DNA from: Eriocheir sinensis
Taxonomy: Eukaryota > Arthropoda > Malacostraca > Decapoda > Varunidae
NCBI RefSeq assembly: GCF_024679095.1
Contig: NC_066520.1
Span: 9,811,908 to 9,875,907, forward strand
Direction of reading: 5' to 3'
Length of the DNA stretch: 64,000 nucleotides
Below the pieces are notes generated by a model. The model saw only the letters and a program-made list of their open reading frames with translations. It was not told the origin of the DNA and did no database searches. Both the position numbers and the translations under genes were made by a program. Positions 15,001 through 24,649 of this stretch are shown in pieces; positions within the stretch are counted from its first letter, which is position 1; each line of letters starts with the position of its first letter.

Positions 15001-16954
15001 ATTTGAGCTATTACTGAGTGGCGAAGAACCAAACTACTAAACAATGGCACAGTCAGGACATGTCCCGAACATGATCAGCTCACATTAGATTGTTAAAGAC
15101 TAGATAGTTATGGTACAATGCTGGCCAGTGGCTGGTAGGCTACACCAGGATCAGTCCTAGGACTGGCTCAAACATGTTACCAGGTTAGATAAGATTATGT
15201 AATATATTAGATGCAAGAATATTCCTGCATGAATTTCAAACTACTATACATTTCAGCGGCGGACAAACGCTGTTTTTCGCAAATATCTCCTAAACGAATC
15301 GTTGGATCAGTATGACATTTCAGCACACTACAGTTAACATCCGGACCTAATTTATGGCTAACATACCACGATACTATATGTGTTATGTGAGGAGTTTACT
15401 CGTGGAAAATAACACAAACCCCCTTCTCGCTCTCATTGTCCTTCCTCTTCTCCCCCTAGCTCCTCGCCTCCCTCATCATTCTTATGTCCCTCCCTATTTC
15501 TCCCATCACTGTATTATATATTAGAATGTTATGTAGGTGTATATGTATAGATATGATTATTAACTAAGAGCATGGTACAATTCCATGGAGGCAAGACGTA
15601 TTTCACGTTGATAATTACTGTACAACACCTGGATGCGCCTCGGCAGTCAATGAGTTATACCTTGCCTCTGCTTGAGTCATAGCCTCGGGCTGGGGAAGGG
15701 GGATGGTGTGAGTAGGGGGGTGCAGAGGGAAACGAGGAGGGGGATGCTGCGATATTGGGGTAGGGAAGGAGTGGTCTGGGGGTTGTTCGGGGCGTTGGTG
15801 GAGGGGTTAGACGAGTACCCCACACTCGTCCGATTCTGTATAACACCTTAGATATGATGACTGGATTAGGCTTAATATCAGTCAGTAAACTCCTCACATA
15901 ACACACATTGCAATATGGTATATCAGCCATAAATTAGGTCCGGGTGTTAAAGGTAGTGTACTGAAATATCATACTGATCCAACGAATCGTTTAGGAGATA
16001 TTTGCGAAAAACAGCGTTTGTCCGCCGCTGAAATGTATAGTAGTGCATAAAGAATATAAAGGTATACATTCAAAAATATATATTTATTGGTATAATATAT
16101 ATTTTTAAAAAATCCAACTTTAAATGAAAAAATCTTTTTATTTTATTTATATTTATATATTTATCTAATAAAAAATCCACTCCTGAATTTTAATGACTAC
16201 ATATATGTATGATGTTTATGTTAATAACAGTGCAGTTTATAGTATATATAGCTGCTGAATGAATGCTACTTATGATATTTCATGTCTTTATGAATATAAA
16301 CATAAACAGTAATCCCTCGTCTATCATGGGGGTTAGGTTCCAGAACCCCCCGCAATGAGCGAAAATCCACAAAGTAGCGACCTTATATTTTTTTTTATTA
16401 TTCATATATATTTTAAGGCTTTATAAACCCTCTCCACACTCTTAAAAATATTTCCCACACTCCTATTGACCTTTCCCACACTCTTATAAACATTTCCTAC
16501 GACATATCGTTGTTACGAAGCGGTCCCAATAAATGATACTATAATTCTTTCTGACTTTCGACATTTGCTTCATAAAGACGAACTTCACGCAGGAATTAGT
16601 TTGGCGGGGCAGAAGAATACTCAGAGAAAGGACAGCATGAGCGTAGCTCACTTCTTTTATATCACAATTAGGTAAATACGGAAGGGGAAAGGGAGGAGAG
16701 GGACCGAGTGAGTCATGAAAAAAATACCAATAGAGGATGTAAGAAGGGAAAACAAGGAAAAGTAGTGGAGGAAACAGCTAGGGAGAGATAAAGAGGATGA
16801 AAACAAGGGTGTGGGGAGGGAGGGACAGTGGGGAGAGTCATGTCAGGTCCTGAAAGAGTGTCAGGTGAGGTCCTGAGAGAGAGTCATAGCAGGTCAGGAC
16901 TTCACTCAGGACATGAACTGACCCTCACTTCCTCCCCTCCCTTCCCATTTTACC

Positions 16955-16998
<44 letters not shown>

Positions 16999-17153
16999 AC
17001 AACCAGGTAAACACACACACACACACACATACAGAAAGGGAGATGAGAAGGGTGTGGGGAGGGAGTGGCAGAAGGGAGTCAGGTCAGGGCTTTGGTTAGG
17101 ACATGACCTGACTCACTTCTGCCCCTCCCTCCACACACCCTTCCCATTTCCCC

Positions 17154-17192
<39 letters not shown>

Positions 17193-20100
17193 CATATAAT
17201 CTAATGGGGAAGGAGAAAGGGAGGAAAAGTGATAGAGTGAGAGATAAGACAAAAGATAAGAGGGTGTGAGAAAGGAGGAAACAAGGGAAATGAGTGGAGG
17301 AAATGGGAAGGGAAAAAAAAGAGAGGTAGGGAGGGTCAAGTAAAGGTGAGGAAAGAGGGGGAGAGAAAGGGTGTGAGTGGGAGGGAAAGAGATTAAAAGA
17401 GAGAGGTAGGGAGGGTCAGGTAAAGGTGAGGAAAGAGGGGGAGAGAAAGGGTGTGAGTGGGAGGGAGAGAGATTAAAAGAGAGGTAGGGAGGGACAGGTA
17501 AGGGTGAGGAAAGAGGGGGAGAGAAAGGGTGTGAGTGGGAGGGAAAAAGATTAAAAGAGAGGTAGGGAGGGTCAGGTACAGGTGAGGAAAGAGGGTGAGA
17601 GAAAGGGTGTGAGAGGGAGGGAAAGAGATTAAAAGAGAGGTAGGGAGGGTCAGGTAAAGGTGAGGAAAGAGGGTGAGAGAAAGGGATTAAAAGAGAAAGA
17701 CTGGGAGGGAGGTGAAAGGAAAAGAAGAAAGAAATGAGAAGGAAGGAGAAAAATACGGGGACAGAGAGGGAGAAGAAAGAGCAGTGGAGGGAGGAATGAA
17801 CCAGGGAAAAAGCTAACTGCGCAATAGACTGCGACGGAAAAATAAAAAAATAGGTGGGTGACATAGGCGCTTATTTAAGTGAGTTCCTACTTACGTTGAT
17901 TTATATCGTATTCATTTTTTAGGCTAGAAAATGCTTATTTTACCGCAAAATCCCGCGATATAGCGAAAAATCTGCGATACGATACAATTTAAAAATCTAC
18001 AGTACAGCGAGATCGCGATAAGTGAACCGCGATATGGTGAAGGATTACTGTATACACAGGAACGGGCGAATCATCCACAGGCGAACCACGAACATTCCGA
18101 GTGGTACCGTGAAAATTCCTTAGCAGCCGCCTTAGTGCATCTGGCGGGGAAATATGCGAAAGTGCAAATCCACAAATACTGAACCCATGAATACGGGGGG
18201 ACAGGTGTACATGAATGTAGGAAAAAATGGCACAGGAAAGCATGACACATTTTTCAGCATAGGAAAAATGGCACACAGAAATATTTGCTTGTTATAGCAT
18301 GATTTTCAGTAATTACAGGTTTCAAATATTTTGCCATCCTCCTCTTCCTCTCCTTTCCATCTTCTTCTTAGTTAAACTGAACTTTTCAAATTTCACTTCC
18401 GGAATCTAAATCTCTCTCTCCACTGCAGACTTGAAAATAATGTATTCATATGGTCAGTTGTTGTCTAATTATTTACTTACATATTGTCAGTCGTTCTCTC
18501 TCTCTCATATTTAGCTTAGGTAGGTCTTTAGTTAGTTATTACACGAATCAAATGATTTACGATCATTATTCTGCTAGGTTGGTTGGTCACAGTCACCCAA
18601 CGATATGGCGTGCTATCCAATGGATCCAAGCTGACCATGGTGTTGTAGCTACTCAGATGCTGCAAGAATCTCGTGGTGAGCCTCCCAAGAAACGCCAGAA
18701 AAGTGTTTACAAGAATCTACAGGCACGAATGAAAAACCTCTGCTCTGTTTTTAAATGTAAATTTTTTAAATGGAAATGTTTTGAAATGTAATATTATTAA
18801 ATGGAAAATGTAAAGAAATTAAATTTTAACACATTTTAGCTGATTCTACTGTGCCATTTTTTCCTATGCTGAAAAATGTGGTATTTCTTCCTGTGCCATT
18901 TTTTCCGAGAACCGGTGTACATTGTATTATAGCTAACTTTGGATGCATGGAAATATTTGGCAAATGAAGGGTCATGCACTTATACATTCAGAAACTACGT
19001 ACAGTACCCTCCCGAGTTTCGTGCTATCTGAGTTTCGCGATCCTCGAGTTTCGTGCTCAATTCTAAATTCTTACCATCCCGACTTTCGTGCTGCTTTGAC
19101 ATGTACAGGTCACGTCTATCTACCGTCATCGTCACATGCAATTCCGTAAGGCGGTGTCACACTGGCCGTTTTCCTTCAACCATTGGGGCTATTGTCAACC
19201 ACGGTTGCCCGTGCACCCAACTGGGTGCGAGTTGCCAGTTGTCCATACAGATGGAAAACGGTTGGGTGTACGAGCAACTGCACGGCTGTATGTAATCAAA
19301 CAGATGATGGCAGTGGGCTGAGGAGTGAGGAGCAGTGGAAAATGGCCAACCAAGGAACTCGTAAAGTAGATTGGCAGAGCTGCTTTGTTTACTATTTAAT
19401 CAATACAGGGTGACTGCTTTATTTGCATTGTGAATACAGACAACCAACCTTGGCCATGTGTGACGCACAACCGGAAAAGTTGGAGTTGCCGGTCGCCCCT
19501 ATTGCCAACGCAGTTGGAGGGAAAAAGCCCAGTGTGATACCAGCAGTTAAAGGCATTTTCACAGAGCGAGAGTGTTGTTGTTGTTGAGTAGCGTGGCAGT
19601 GTGGGTACTGTATTGTTGTTCAAGTGGCGCGCAGGAAGAACTGAGCTCAGCTGTGTGGCCGTGGCGCCATGTGAGTCCAGTTGCATGAGACATCTGGAGG
19701 CCACTCCATAAAATATTGCGTATAAGTGAAAAAAAAGTGTAATTTAAACATTTATTTGGATTTTGGACCCCACGTTATTTAAAAAATACATAAACCAAAC
19801 TCGCATAAATCGAGTTACCTGTGCCCCGAGTTTTGCAATCCGCAAGTTTGGCGCTATACCTGCAGAACAAACCAAGCACGAAACTCAGGAGGGTACTGTA
19901 TAATATATATAGATAGAGGGATAGAGACAGATAGATAAATAGACATATTTCATACTCACCAAAATCTGCACAACTGGTTTATCAGGATGCCCACCCTCAA
20001 TTATGTCCTGCAAATATATTCAATTTTAGTATACTAGGTACTAAACAGTTTTAGAGAGCTAGTCATGTTTTTTAAAGTATAGGAGGCAAATCAAGGGAAA

Positions 20101-21918
20101 AATAAAGAGAAAAAGAGAAGCCTGCTAACCGCTGCTTCTGCAAAAGAAAATAAGGAATGAGAGGCTAGATGAGAGCTCTTCCTGTCCCTCCTCTCCACAA
20201 AATACTGGCATACCTTTTTCATTTTCAGAGACGGTTCCCATATCCCCTCCCCTCCCTCCACCAGTGCAGCCATATACCTCCCAGCCCTACACACCTCCAC
20301 CAACTGGAAACTCCAACCCCACACCACCATCCTGGGGACAGAGCTCTTTGCCATCAAGGAAGGCCTCACAGCAGCAACAACAATTCCCCCACACCAGCCT
20401 GTCTCCCTCTTTACAGACTCCCTCACTTCCCTCCAACTCCTCTCAACTCACAGACCTCACACACACCACTCAATATGCTTTACCATCCACTCCCTCCTGG
20501 CACAGCTGACCACAGCAGACGGGTCCATCTTCAGTGGGTCCCTTCCCATATAGGCATCGTGGGCAACACCGTGGTGGACCCAGCGGCCAACCTGGCACAC
20601 TCACATCCCCAGCCAATAGACAGACCACCAGACCACAGCGACCTACTGACCCACCTCCGACAGTCCTCCAACAGACACTGGACCACCAGACTAACGGCAG
20701 ACCTCAGACAGCTTACCTTTGGACGATAGACACTCCCCCGCCCAGCACTGGCGAACCTACTCCCCCAGTCGTCCCCTCAATACAGCCATCACCCGCCTGA
20801 GGATTGGCCACACCCACCTCAATGCTCACCTCCACAGACTGAACATAGTCCAGGACCCACACTGCCCATAGTGCCCCACACAACCCGACACACCAGAACA
20901 CATCCTCCTCCTCTGCCCAAGATTCCACTCCCTCCGCACCAACCTCAAGGCATCCCTAACCAGACTCTGCATTTACAGGCCAACCCAAGAGGACCTGCTG
21001 GGCAGCGACACCCTCAGCCCCAACACGGCATTCCAAGCCCTCAAGTGCATGCAAACCTTCCTTCAAAAGTCAGGGCAACTCAACAGGATCTAACCCCACT
21101 CTGCTGACAGAACGACAAACAAAAAACAACACTTGATACCAACTACCATTGACGGGGCTCTAGGTAGAGGCTGTGGCCCCACAGCCTAACTAGCCCTATA
21201 AAACACCCAAGAAGAACAAAAAGAAGAAGAGCTTTATTTTGGATAAAGAGGTATCTCGGTTTTGATACTTTCCTTTTGAGTTCAGTCATAGGCAGCAATG
21301 GGAGAGTGAGTCAAGATGTGTTCCAGTTTGGATTTAAAAGTGAAAAGATTTACATAGCTGGTAAAGTTGGGTGAGAGATAACAGCTCAAACATATTCAGT
21401 AATACAATGACAAGTTTTGGCTAGATGGTGGAAAATTCTTAAGAATCAAGGTCATGGGCATGAGACCTTTAGAATCAAGGTCATGGGCATGAGACCAAGT
21501 GATGTTACTGCGTACTTAGACTCAACATCCAGCTTTGAATGAGTATCTGTAATGACGCCATAATCACACAACTGTCACCCAGAAGCTACAGGAAGGAACT
21601 TGTTGGGCCAGGAACCACCACCACAACACAACATTCTCTGAGGCGCTCCCAGGCATGACAGCTTGAGCACGTAACTAACACTAACTACACCGACGCATAG
21701 ACTTAGCTTCTGCTCGGAAAATGATTATAGATACGCTGGCAATCAGGAAAAAAAGGTGACAGTAAACATGGCGAGGGGAAGGAGGGTGCAGGTGGCGGCG
21801 GCATAAACACATTCCTTATTATCGTTATTCAAGTATTTCAACCCAGCAGCAACATGTCTCCCTTCCCTTGGACATGGCGCATACTCACAGCGATGACTCC
21901 TGATGATAAAGTCTCCAT
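25..21918 (-). CDS. RPA1: Replication protein A 70 kDa subunit (N-terminal half, eight exons, runs off the left edge)
   Basis: RPA1 is the large subunit of the RPA heterotrimer, which binds single-stranded DNA in replication, repair and checkpoint signalling in the nucleus. Coding exons on the minus strand: 21918-21889, 20007-19960, 12519-12331, 12013-11836, 11491-11368, 885-723, 345-241 and 121-25. All are bounded by AG/GT and join in frame for 934 nt (311 codons). Exon 1 reads [10 protein letters not shown]. Exons 1-4 encode the RPA70N protein-interaction domain ([20 protein letters not shown]), followed by a Q-rich linker (QQQQQP). DBD-A follows: [17 protein letters not shown], then [20 protein letters not shown], then [12 protein letters not shown] and YEMTFN. 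Exon 8 ends at SKDSIV, the start of DBD-B. DBD-B, DBD-C and the zinc finger lie beyond the window. The start was chosen because it matches the family N-terminus and gives phase-0 joins. Introns 2 and 5 are inflated to about 7.4 and 10.5 kb by transposons. Identification is by recalled family motifs; splice sites are read from sequence. Confidence 0.96.
1230..1783 (+). mobile_element. Pogo/Tigger-like non-autonomous DNA element
   Basis: The left end CAGGTAACGCTCAATTAACG follows a TA dinucleotide. The right end CGCGTAAATCGAGTTACC is its imperfect inverse. A diverged reverse copy of the interior is found at 19560-19822, ending GAGTTACCTG. The ORFs inside are not coding-like. Confidence 0.55.
2096..2284 (+). 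pseudogene. N-terminal fragment of a pogo/Tigger-type transposase
   Basis: The reading [20 protein letters not shown] followed by [10 protein letters not shown] resembles the start of Tigger/Jerky (CENP-B-like HTH) transposases. It then changes into unrelated Pro/His-rich sequence and stops at 2282-2284. This looks like an internal-deletion derivative linked to the preceding element. The match is short and is recalled from the family, not searched. Confidence 0.4.
2923..6190 (-). mobile_element. Jockey-like non-LTR retrotransposon, frame-disrupted
   Basis: Reading on the minus strand, 6041-5397 and 5344-4892 encode endonuclease segments, the latter with the catalytic SSDHNLI motif. The reverse transcriptase follows at 4573-3986 ([51 protein letters not shown]). 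It continues in another frame at 4079-3024, with [20 protein letters not shown] and the active site [11 protein letters not shown]. The C-terminal end is [15 protein letters not shown], followed by a T/ATT-rich 3' tail near 2923-2975. At least two frame breaks make it inactive, although YADD is intact. Clade assignment to the Jockey supergroup is inference. A deleted relative is present at 20071-21540. Confidence 0.85.
6601..7932. mobile_element. TTAA-flanked (piggyBac-like) non-autonomous element
   Basis: TTAA at 6597-6600 and 7933-7936 flank ends CCCTTTCGATGCTAAATC and, inverted, CCCTTTCACTGCTAATCG, followed on both sides by TCACAGC. The interior holds a CR1-like 3' end. It also holds three partial copies of a 100-150-bp sequence with the core CAGGAGAGGCTAACATAACC (around 7435, 7595 and 7745). 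No transposase is visible. Confidence 0.7.
6640..7050 (+). mobile_element. CR1-like retrotransposon 3' end
   Basis: The reading from 6668 ([52 protein letters not shown]) is the C-terminus of a non-LTR reverse transcriptase. It is followed by a short 3'UTR ending in ACGTTCTTATG. The same family is present at 12765-14285 in reverse. Confidence 0.75.
7933..8395. other. Non-coding stretch between a TTAA element and the MADF-BESS gene
   Basis: It contains the right end of the putative TA-flanked element (to 8362). Otherwise I see no gene. Confidence 0.5.
8396..10807 (-). CDS. MADF-BESS domain protein, two exons, inside RPA1 intron 5
   Basis: Exon 1 (10807-10675) and exon 2 (9093-8396) join in phase 1 across GTAAG...TTTTCAG and encode 276 residues without a stop. 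The MADF (Myb/SANT-like DNA-binding) domain spans about residues 1-85: [19 protein letters not shown], then [17 protein letters not shown], and across the splice [15 protein letters not shown], ending in [11 protein letters not shown] polar acidic linker follows, with KKKATGK as a possible nuclear signal. A C-terminal BESS-like motif reads [18 protein letters not shown] with [15 protein letters not shown]. Such proteins act as sequence-specific regulators, or as the accessory protein of PIF/Harbinger transposons. A PIF/Harbinger transposase remnant lies in its intron on the other strand, so this gene was probably brought in by that element. Whether it is a spared transposon gene or is used by the host cannot be told from sequence. 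ORF continuity is strong; the start codon is less sure because the frame stays open upstream. Confidence 0.75.
9292..10487 (+). pseudogene. PIF/Harbinger transposase remnant, interrupted by a SINE
   Basis: The sequence after a good acceptor (TTGCAG at 9286-9291) reads [16 protein letters not shown], then [36 protein letters not shown] and [16 protein letters not shown]. These are the mid part of a Harbinger DDE nuclease, including the first catalytic Asp (SIDGKH). The reading then runs into a SINE. After it, from about 10030, the homology resumes with [20 protein letters not shown] (second Asp) and [16 protein letters not shown] (the Glu). A frameshift follows near the C-terminus ([20 protein letters not shown], stop 10485-10487). 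The segment between the two halves, normally VDVGAYG-like, is missing. No 5' exon is visible, so this is a non-functional remnant. It lies entirely within the intron of the MADF-BESS gene, on the opposite strand. Confidence 0.8.
9612..9963 (+). mobile_element. tRNA-derived SINE (family A)
   Basis: The head has an A-box-like TGGTTGAGTGAA and a B-box-like GGTTCGCGTCC. The body contains GAGTGGTCTAAGACTACCC and ends in an A-rich tail at 9941-9962, followed by a G run. The body matches the copy at 57235-57531 (reverse). It interrupts the Harbinger transposase. Confidence 0.7.
11166..11361 (-). mobile_element. tRNA-derived SINE (family B), antisense
   Basis: On the minus strand it starts with tRNA-like sequence containing a degenerate B box near GGTTCAATTTC. 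It ends with the family tail CAGCTATGGCGTATCCCCTC followed by AACTTTATTATAAT. It shares this tail with copies at 36118, 44833 and 48955. It lies just upstream of RPA1 exon 5's splice donor in the intron. Confidence 0.6.
12765..14285 (-). mobile_element. CR1-like non-LTR retrotransposon, 5'-truncated, in RPA1 intron 2
   Basis: Reverse-transcriptase blocks read on the minus strand: 13970-13755 ([20 protein letters not shown]), 13765-13577 ([18 protein letters not shown], intact FADD) and 13538-12942 ([43 protein letters not shown]). The thumb and C-terminus are followed by a 3'UTR and an ACATAAGAACATA terminal repeat. Frame breaks separate the blocks. It is inactive, being truncated at the 5' side. 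Confidence 0.85.
14286..15243. other. RPA1 intron 2 sequence with nothing recognised
   Basis: This is AT-rich unique-looking sequence apart from a GC-richer block at 14280-14450 (a possible unrelated insertion). No conserved ORF or clear repeat was seen. Confidence 0.5.
15244..16040. mobile_element. Foldback DNA element with ~155-bp inverted repeats and TA target duplication
   Basis: The left arm 15244-15402 begins CTATACATTTCAGCGGCGG; the right arm 15885-16040 is its near-perfect inverse. TA flanks both ends (15242-15243 and 16041-16042). The arm contains TTTTTCGCAAATATCT at offset 29, exactly as in the element at 58247-60134. The interior has no credible transposase. Confidence 0.85.
16956..17191. 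repeat. GT / AC / GT microsatellite cluster
   Basis: GT repeats at about 16960-16996, AC repeats at 17009-17029 and GT repeats again at 17157-17191 are separated by purine-rich sequence. The GT and AC tracts are mutually complementary. Confidence 0.9.
17321..17690. repeat. Purine-rich minisatellite, ~78-80-bp unit, about 4.7 copies
   Basis: Units beginning GAGAGGTAGGGAGGG recur near 17321, 17401, 17479, 17557 and 17633. The long minus-strand reading frame through it (Ser/Pro/Leu-rich) is a product of the repeat and not a gene. Confidence 0.85.
18212..18910 (+). mobile_element. MULE-like DNA transposon remnant with ~58-bp inverted repeats
   Basis: The left arm GGAAAAAATGGCACAGGAA (18223 onward) through CATTTTTCAGCATAGG is repeated inverted at 18850-18906. 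Between them an ORF segment reads [20 protein letters not shown], then [20 protein letters not shown]. This resembles the C-terminal tail of animal MULE/FLYWCH-type transposases (HPTIW, GEPPKKR). The catalytic core is absent and no target duplication could be recognised. Confidence 0.6.
19002..19898. mobile_element. Pogo-like element, CAGTACCCTC termini, TA target duplication
   Basis: The ends CAGTACCCTCCCGAGTTTCG and, inverted, CAGTACCCTCCTGAGTTTCG are flanked by TA (19000-19001 and 19899-19900). The subterminal sequence, including ACATGTACAGGTCACGTCTA, matches the inverse of the right part of the element at 30979-33270. A reverse copy of the element type at 1230-1783 is nested at about 19560-19822. 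Confidence 0.8.
20071..21540. mobile_element. Deleted Jockey-like retrotransposon with an RNase H retrotransposon 3' end inserted
   Basis: The flanks 20071-20180 and 21230-21540 match the 3' tail and the endonuclease part of the element at 2923-6190 (antisense), so about 2.4 kb between are missing. On the plus strand, 20185-21225 holds the C-terminal half of another non-LTR element: an RNase H piece ([19 protein letters not shown]) and, in other frames, a distal domain ([39 protein letters not shown]). It ends in a GAAGAA-rich 3' terminus near 21225. Several frameshifts make it dead. Confidence 0.75.
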
Positions 21919-22023
21919 CGTGGCGTAGGAAATCCGTGGTTCCAAGCGAGCCCGGCCAACGCGTACTTTCTGAAGGAGACACTGGCAGGTTTTGGCGGGA
22001 AAGTTATCGTACTTAGCACAACA

Positions 22024-22414
22024 TTGCCAGATTGTCGTACTCAGCCGATTATACTTCTCGACTTCCTGCCCCAAAACTGTCTTCTGGGCTCCAATAACGG
22101 AACTAATTTATACTTATCGTTAAAAAAGTTAGATTATGATGATTCTTGGTAATAGTTATGCGTCAAAAACCGGTAAATACTATGCTCTGAGTATGACACT
22201 CTGGCAACGGTGCAATGAGACAGGAGCAACGTTGCCAGATTGTCGTACTCAGCCTCCTATGTTTGCCGATTTCAGACCCAAAAACTGCCTCCTCGACCCC
22301 AATAACTGCCTTCATATATAGTTATCGTTAAAATGGTTAATTATTGGTGTTTTTTTGGCAATAGCTATGGCTCCGAAACCGGTTGATACGAGGCTCTGAG
22401 TACGATAATCTGGC
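22024..22414. repeat. Tandem pair of ~185-bp MITEs just upstream of the RPA1 start
   Basis: Two direct copies (22024-22207 and 22232-22414) each begin TTGCCAGATTGTCGTACTCAG and end with its imperfect inverse (CTGAGTACGATAATCTGGCA in copy 2). They lie about 110-500 bp upstream of the RPA1 start codon, where the promoter and 5'UTR are expected. Any regulatory effect is speculation. Confidence 0.8.
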
Positions 22415-22420
22415 ATCGGT

Positions 22421-23215
22421 GGATAGGAGAAATAGGCAAGGAGCAGGATAGGAGAAATAGGCAAGGAATGGGACAGGAAAAATAGGCAAGGAATGAGATA
22501 GGAAAAATAGGCAAGGAATGGGATAGGAGAAACAGGCAAGGAATGGGATAGGAAAAATAGGCAAGGAATGGGATAGGAAAAATAGGTAAGGAATGGGATA
22601 GGAAAAATAGGTAAGGAATGGGATAGGAGAAATAGGCAAGGAATGAAATAGGAAAAATAGGCAAGGAATGGGATAGGAAAAATAGGCAAGGTCGCATGGG
22701 ATAGGAGAAATAGGCAAGGAATGAGATAAGAAAAATAGGCAAGGAATGGAATAGGAGAAATAGGCAAGGAATGAGATAAGAAAAATAGTTAAGGAATGGG
22801 ATAGGAGAAACAGGCAAGGAATGGGATAGGAAAAATAGGCAAGGAATGGGATAGGAAAAATAGGTAAAGAGGAATATGGGATAGAGCAACTATATATAGG
22901 CAGTGACAATAGGCTAATGAGGAATGGGATAGGAGAAATAGACATGCAAAGTAGTAGAATATGTAATAAGGGGAATAGGTAAAGAGGAATGGGATAGGAG
23001 GAACAGGCAGATAGGAATAGGATAGGAGAAACAGGCTAAGATCGAGGAATCTGGGATAGAGGTTAGGCAAATTAGAAAAATTAATTGCATGGGAGGAATA
23101 GGCAGAGAGGAATAGGATAGGAGGAACAGGCAAAGATTGAGGAATATGGGATAGATCGAGGTTACGCAAATTAGATAAATTAATTGCATAGGAGTAATAG
23201 GACAGGAGGAACAGA
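22421..23215. repeat. 25-bp minisatellite, degenerating rightward
   Basis: The unit AATGGGATAGGAAAAATAGG plus CAAGG recurs about 18 times to about 22876. More diverged GGATAGGAGGAACAGG-type units continue to 23215. Because 25 is not a multiple of 3, all three minus-strand frames stay open, giving overlapping ORFs of 151-202 codons that encode cycling Leu/Phe/Pro/Ser/Tyr-rich peptides. I regard these as repeat artefacts. Confidence 0.9.
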
Positions 23216-23482
23216 CAAAGAGGAGTCCAATAAAACTATGAAAATTATAGTGTGATCGAGTAGGTATATATATACTTAGATTAATTAGTGAGAGACAAAC
23301 TGATGCAGGGCAAAAGAAGAAATGCACACTAGCTATATTTTCCGGTTTCTGCTGCCCTGTAATTAAAAACATCATAAATTACGGTTTCAACACTCACTTT
23401 GATCAGATATCTTTATTTGTGTGGATACAGCAGTTTTGGGCCTGAAAATGGTAAATGCAATACACGACCCCAGCCAGCACAC

Positions 23483-23730
23483 ACACAAGGGGCCCACATG
23501 GGATTTCCATGGGTATTGGTGACTTGGCAGACAAATGATTTATGGGTACACCGTGGGACCTATGTGGGTTTCCCACACATATACTATTTCTTTCATTAAT
23601 ACTCCAACAATGAAATATATTGTCAAAACTATTGTAAAATCATCTTGGAGGCAATTCCTTTAAGATTTATATGTTGTCTGGCGGATGAATATGGGTGCAA
23701 TATGGGACCCATGTGGGCTTCCCACAATGG
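23483..23730. repeat. Partial direct repeat around GGGACC.ATGTGGG
   Basis: Sequence like GGGACCTATGTGGGTTTCCC (around 23545-23580) is repeated as GGGACCCATGTGGGCTTCCC near 23704-23723, with an earlier relative GGGCCCACATGGGATTTCC near 23491. Its nature is unknown. Confidence 0.5.
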
Positions 23731-24029
23731 TATATTACAACTGAAATGGGTGTACGAGTGCTAAATTGTTTTTGTAGGCAAGGGAAACAGGCAATTGGTG
23801 CAGACTGTAACCGAGTCTGCATGGCAATGATATTTTTCGTGGACTGCCTTGCCGTAAAATCAAAATAACCGTTACGTAATGGGGTTTTTTTTGCCGAAAT
23901 GTTTGAGTAATATTGAAATAAGGCCAACAGATAGTTTACAGACGTATCAGATGATTTCTTCTTGTCGCAATTTGTAAAATTATATATTATCTTGCTTTAA
24001 ATATTATTTATTAAGCAGGGTTGGAGTAA

Positions 24030-24185
24030 TTAGCTACAATTCAAAATCTTAATTACAATTACAATTACATTATTAAAACTTTAAATTGCAATTATAATTA
24101 CAATTACTCATGTGAAGTTCAATTACAATTACAATTACTATTACTATAAGAGACAGTCAATTATAATAACAATTATAATTACTCA
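24030..24185. repeat. AATTAC-type simple repeat
   Basis: Irregular repetition of AATTAC/AATTAT. No coding potential. Confidence 0.7.
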
Positions 24186-24249
24186 GCTTCCAACAGTAAG
24201 CTTTGGTTGAAAAGAAAAACACTAGCATATCGTGCTGTTGTCATTTATT

Positions 24250-24250
<1 letters not shown>

Positions 24251-24293
<43 letters not shown>
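24251..24293. repeat. GA microsatellite
   Basis: About 21 perfect GA units are followed to 24620 by purine-rich GGGAGGGA/GACA-type degenerate repeats. The overlapping minus-strand Ser/Leu/Pro-rich ORFs there are low-complexity. Confidence 0.9.
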
Positions 24294-24295
<2 letters not shown>

Positions 24296-24649
24296 GGATG
24301 TAGGCTAAACGGGTAGGCAGAGGGGGAGGGAGAAGGGGTGGTACAGTAGGTGGTGGGGACTGGGGGAGTGGTGCTATACATACAGACAGATAAACAGGAA
24401 GGGCGGGAAGGGAAATGGAGAGAGGGAATAGGGTGAGGGCAAAGGATGAAGAGCGGGTGTGGGTCGAAAGAAGGAAGAAAGGAGAAGAGGGAGAGACATA
24501 ATGACACACACAGAGACAGACAGACAGAGAGAACGTCGAAGAAATGAGGGGGTAGGTAGGAGACAGAATGACAGACAGACAGACAAAGAGAGGGGCAGAT
24601 AGACAAAGAAAGATAGTAGTATGGTAGTATCATAAGTACTACTCACCAC

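Larger units (their letters stand above)
16307..18050. mobile_element. Pogo/Tigger-like element with satellite-filled interior
   Basis: The ends CAGTAATCCCTCGTCTATCA and, inverted, CAGTAATCCTTCACCATATC match the usual Tigger-type termini. Subterminal CCCGCGATATAGCGAAAAAT is at the right. The right flank is TA and the left flank is a mutated AA. The middle consists of GT/AC microsatellites and a purine-rich minisatellite instead of a transposase. Confidence 0.65.

Noticed and set aside
17079..17864. 261-codon Ser/Pro/Leu-rich minus-strand ORF
   Set aside because: It follows an 80-bp purine-rich minisatellite and GT repeats; low complexity, no start context or domain.
22421..23215. Possible CRISPR array
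   Set aside because: The 25-bp units are contiguous, without spacers, and the genome is eukaryotic. It is a minisatellite.
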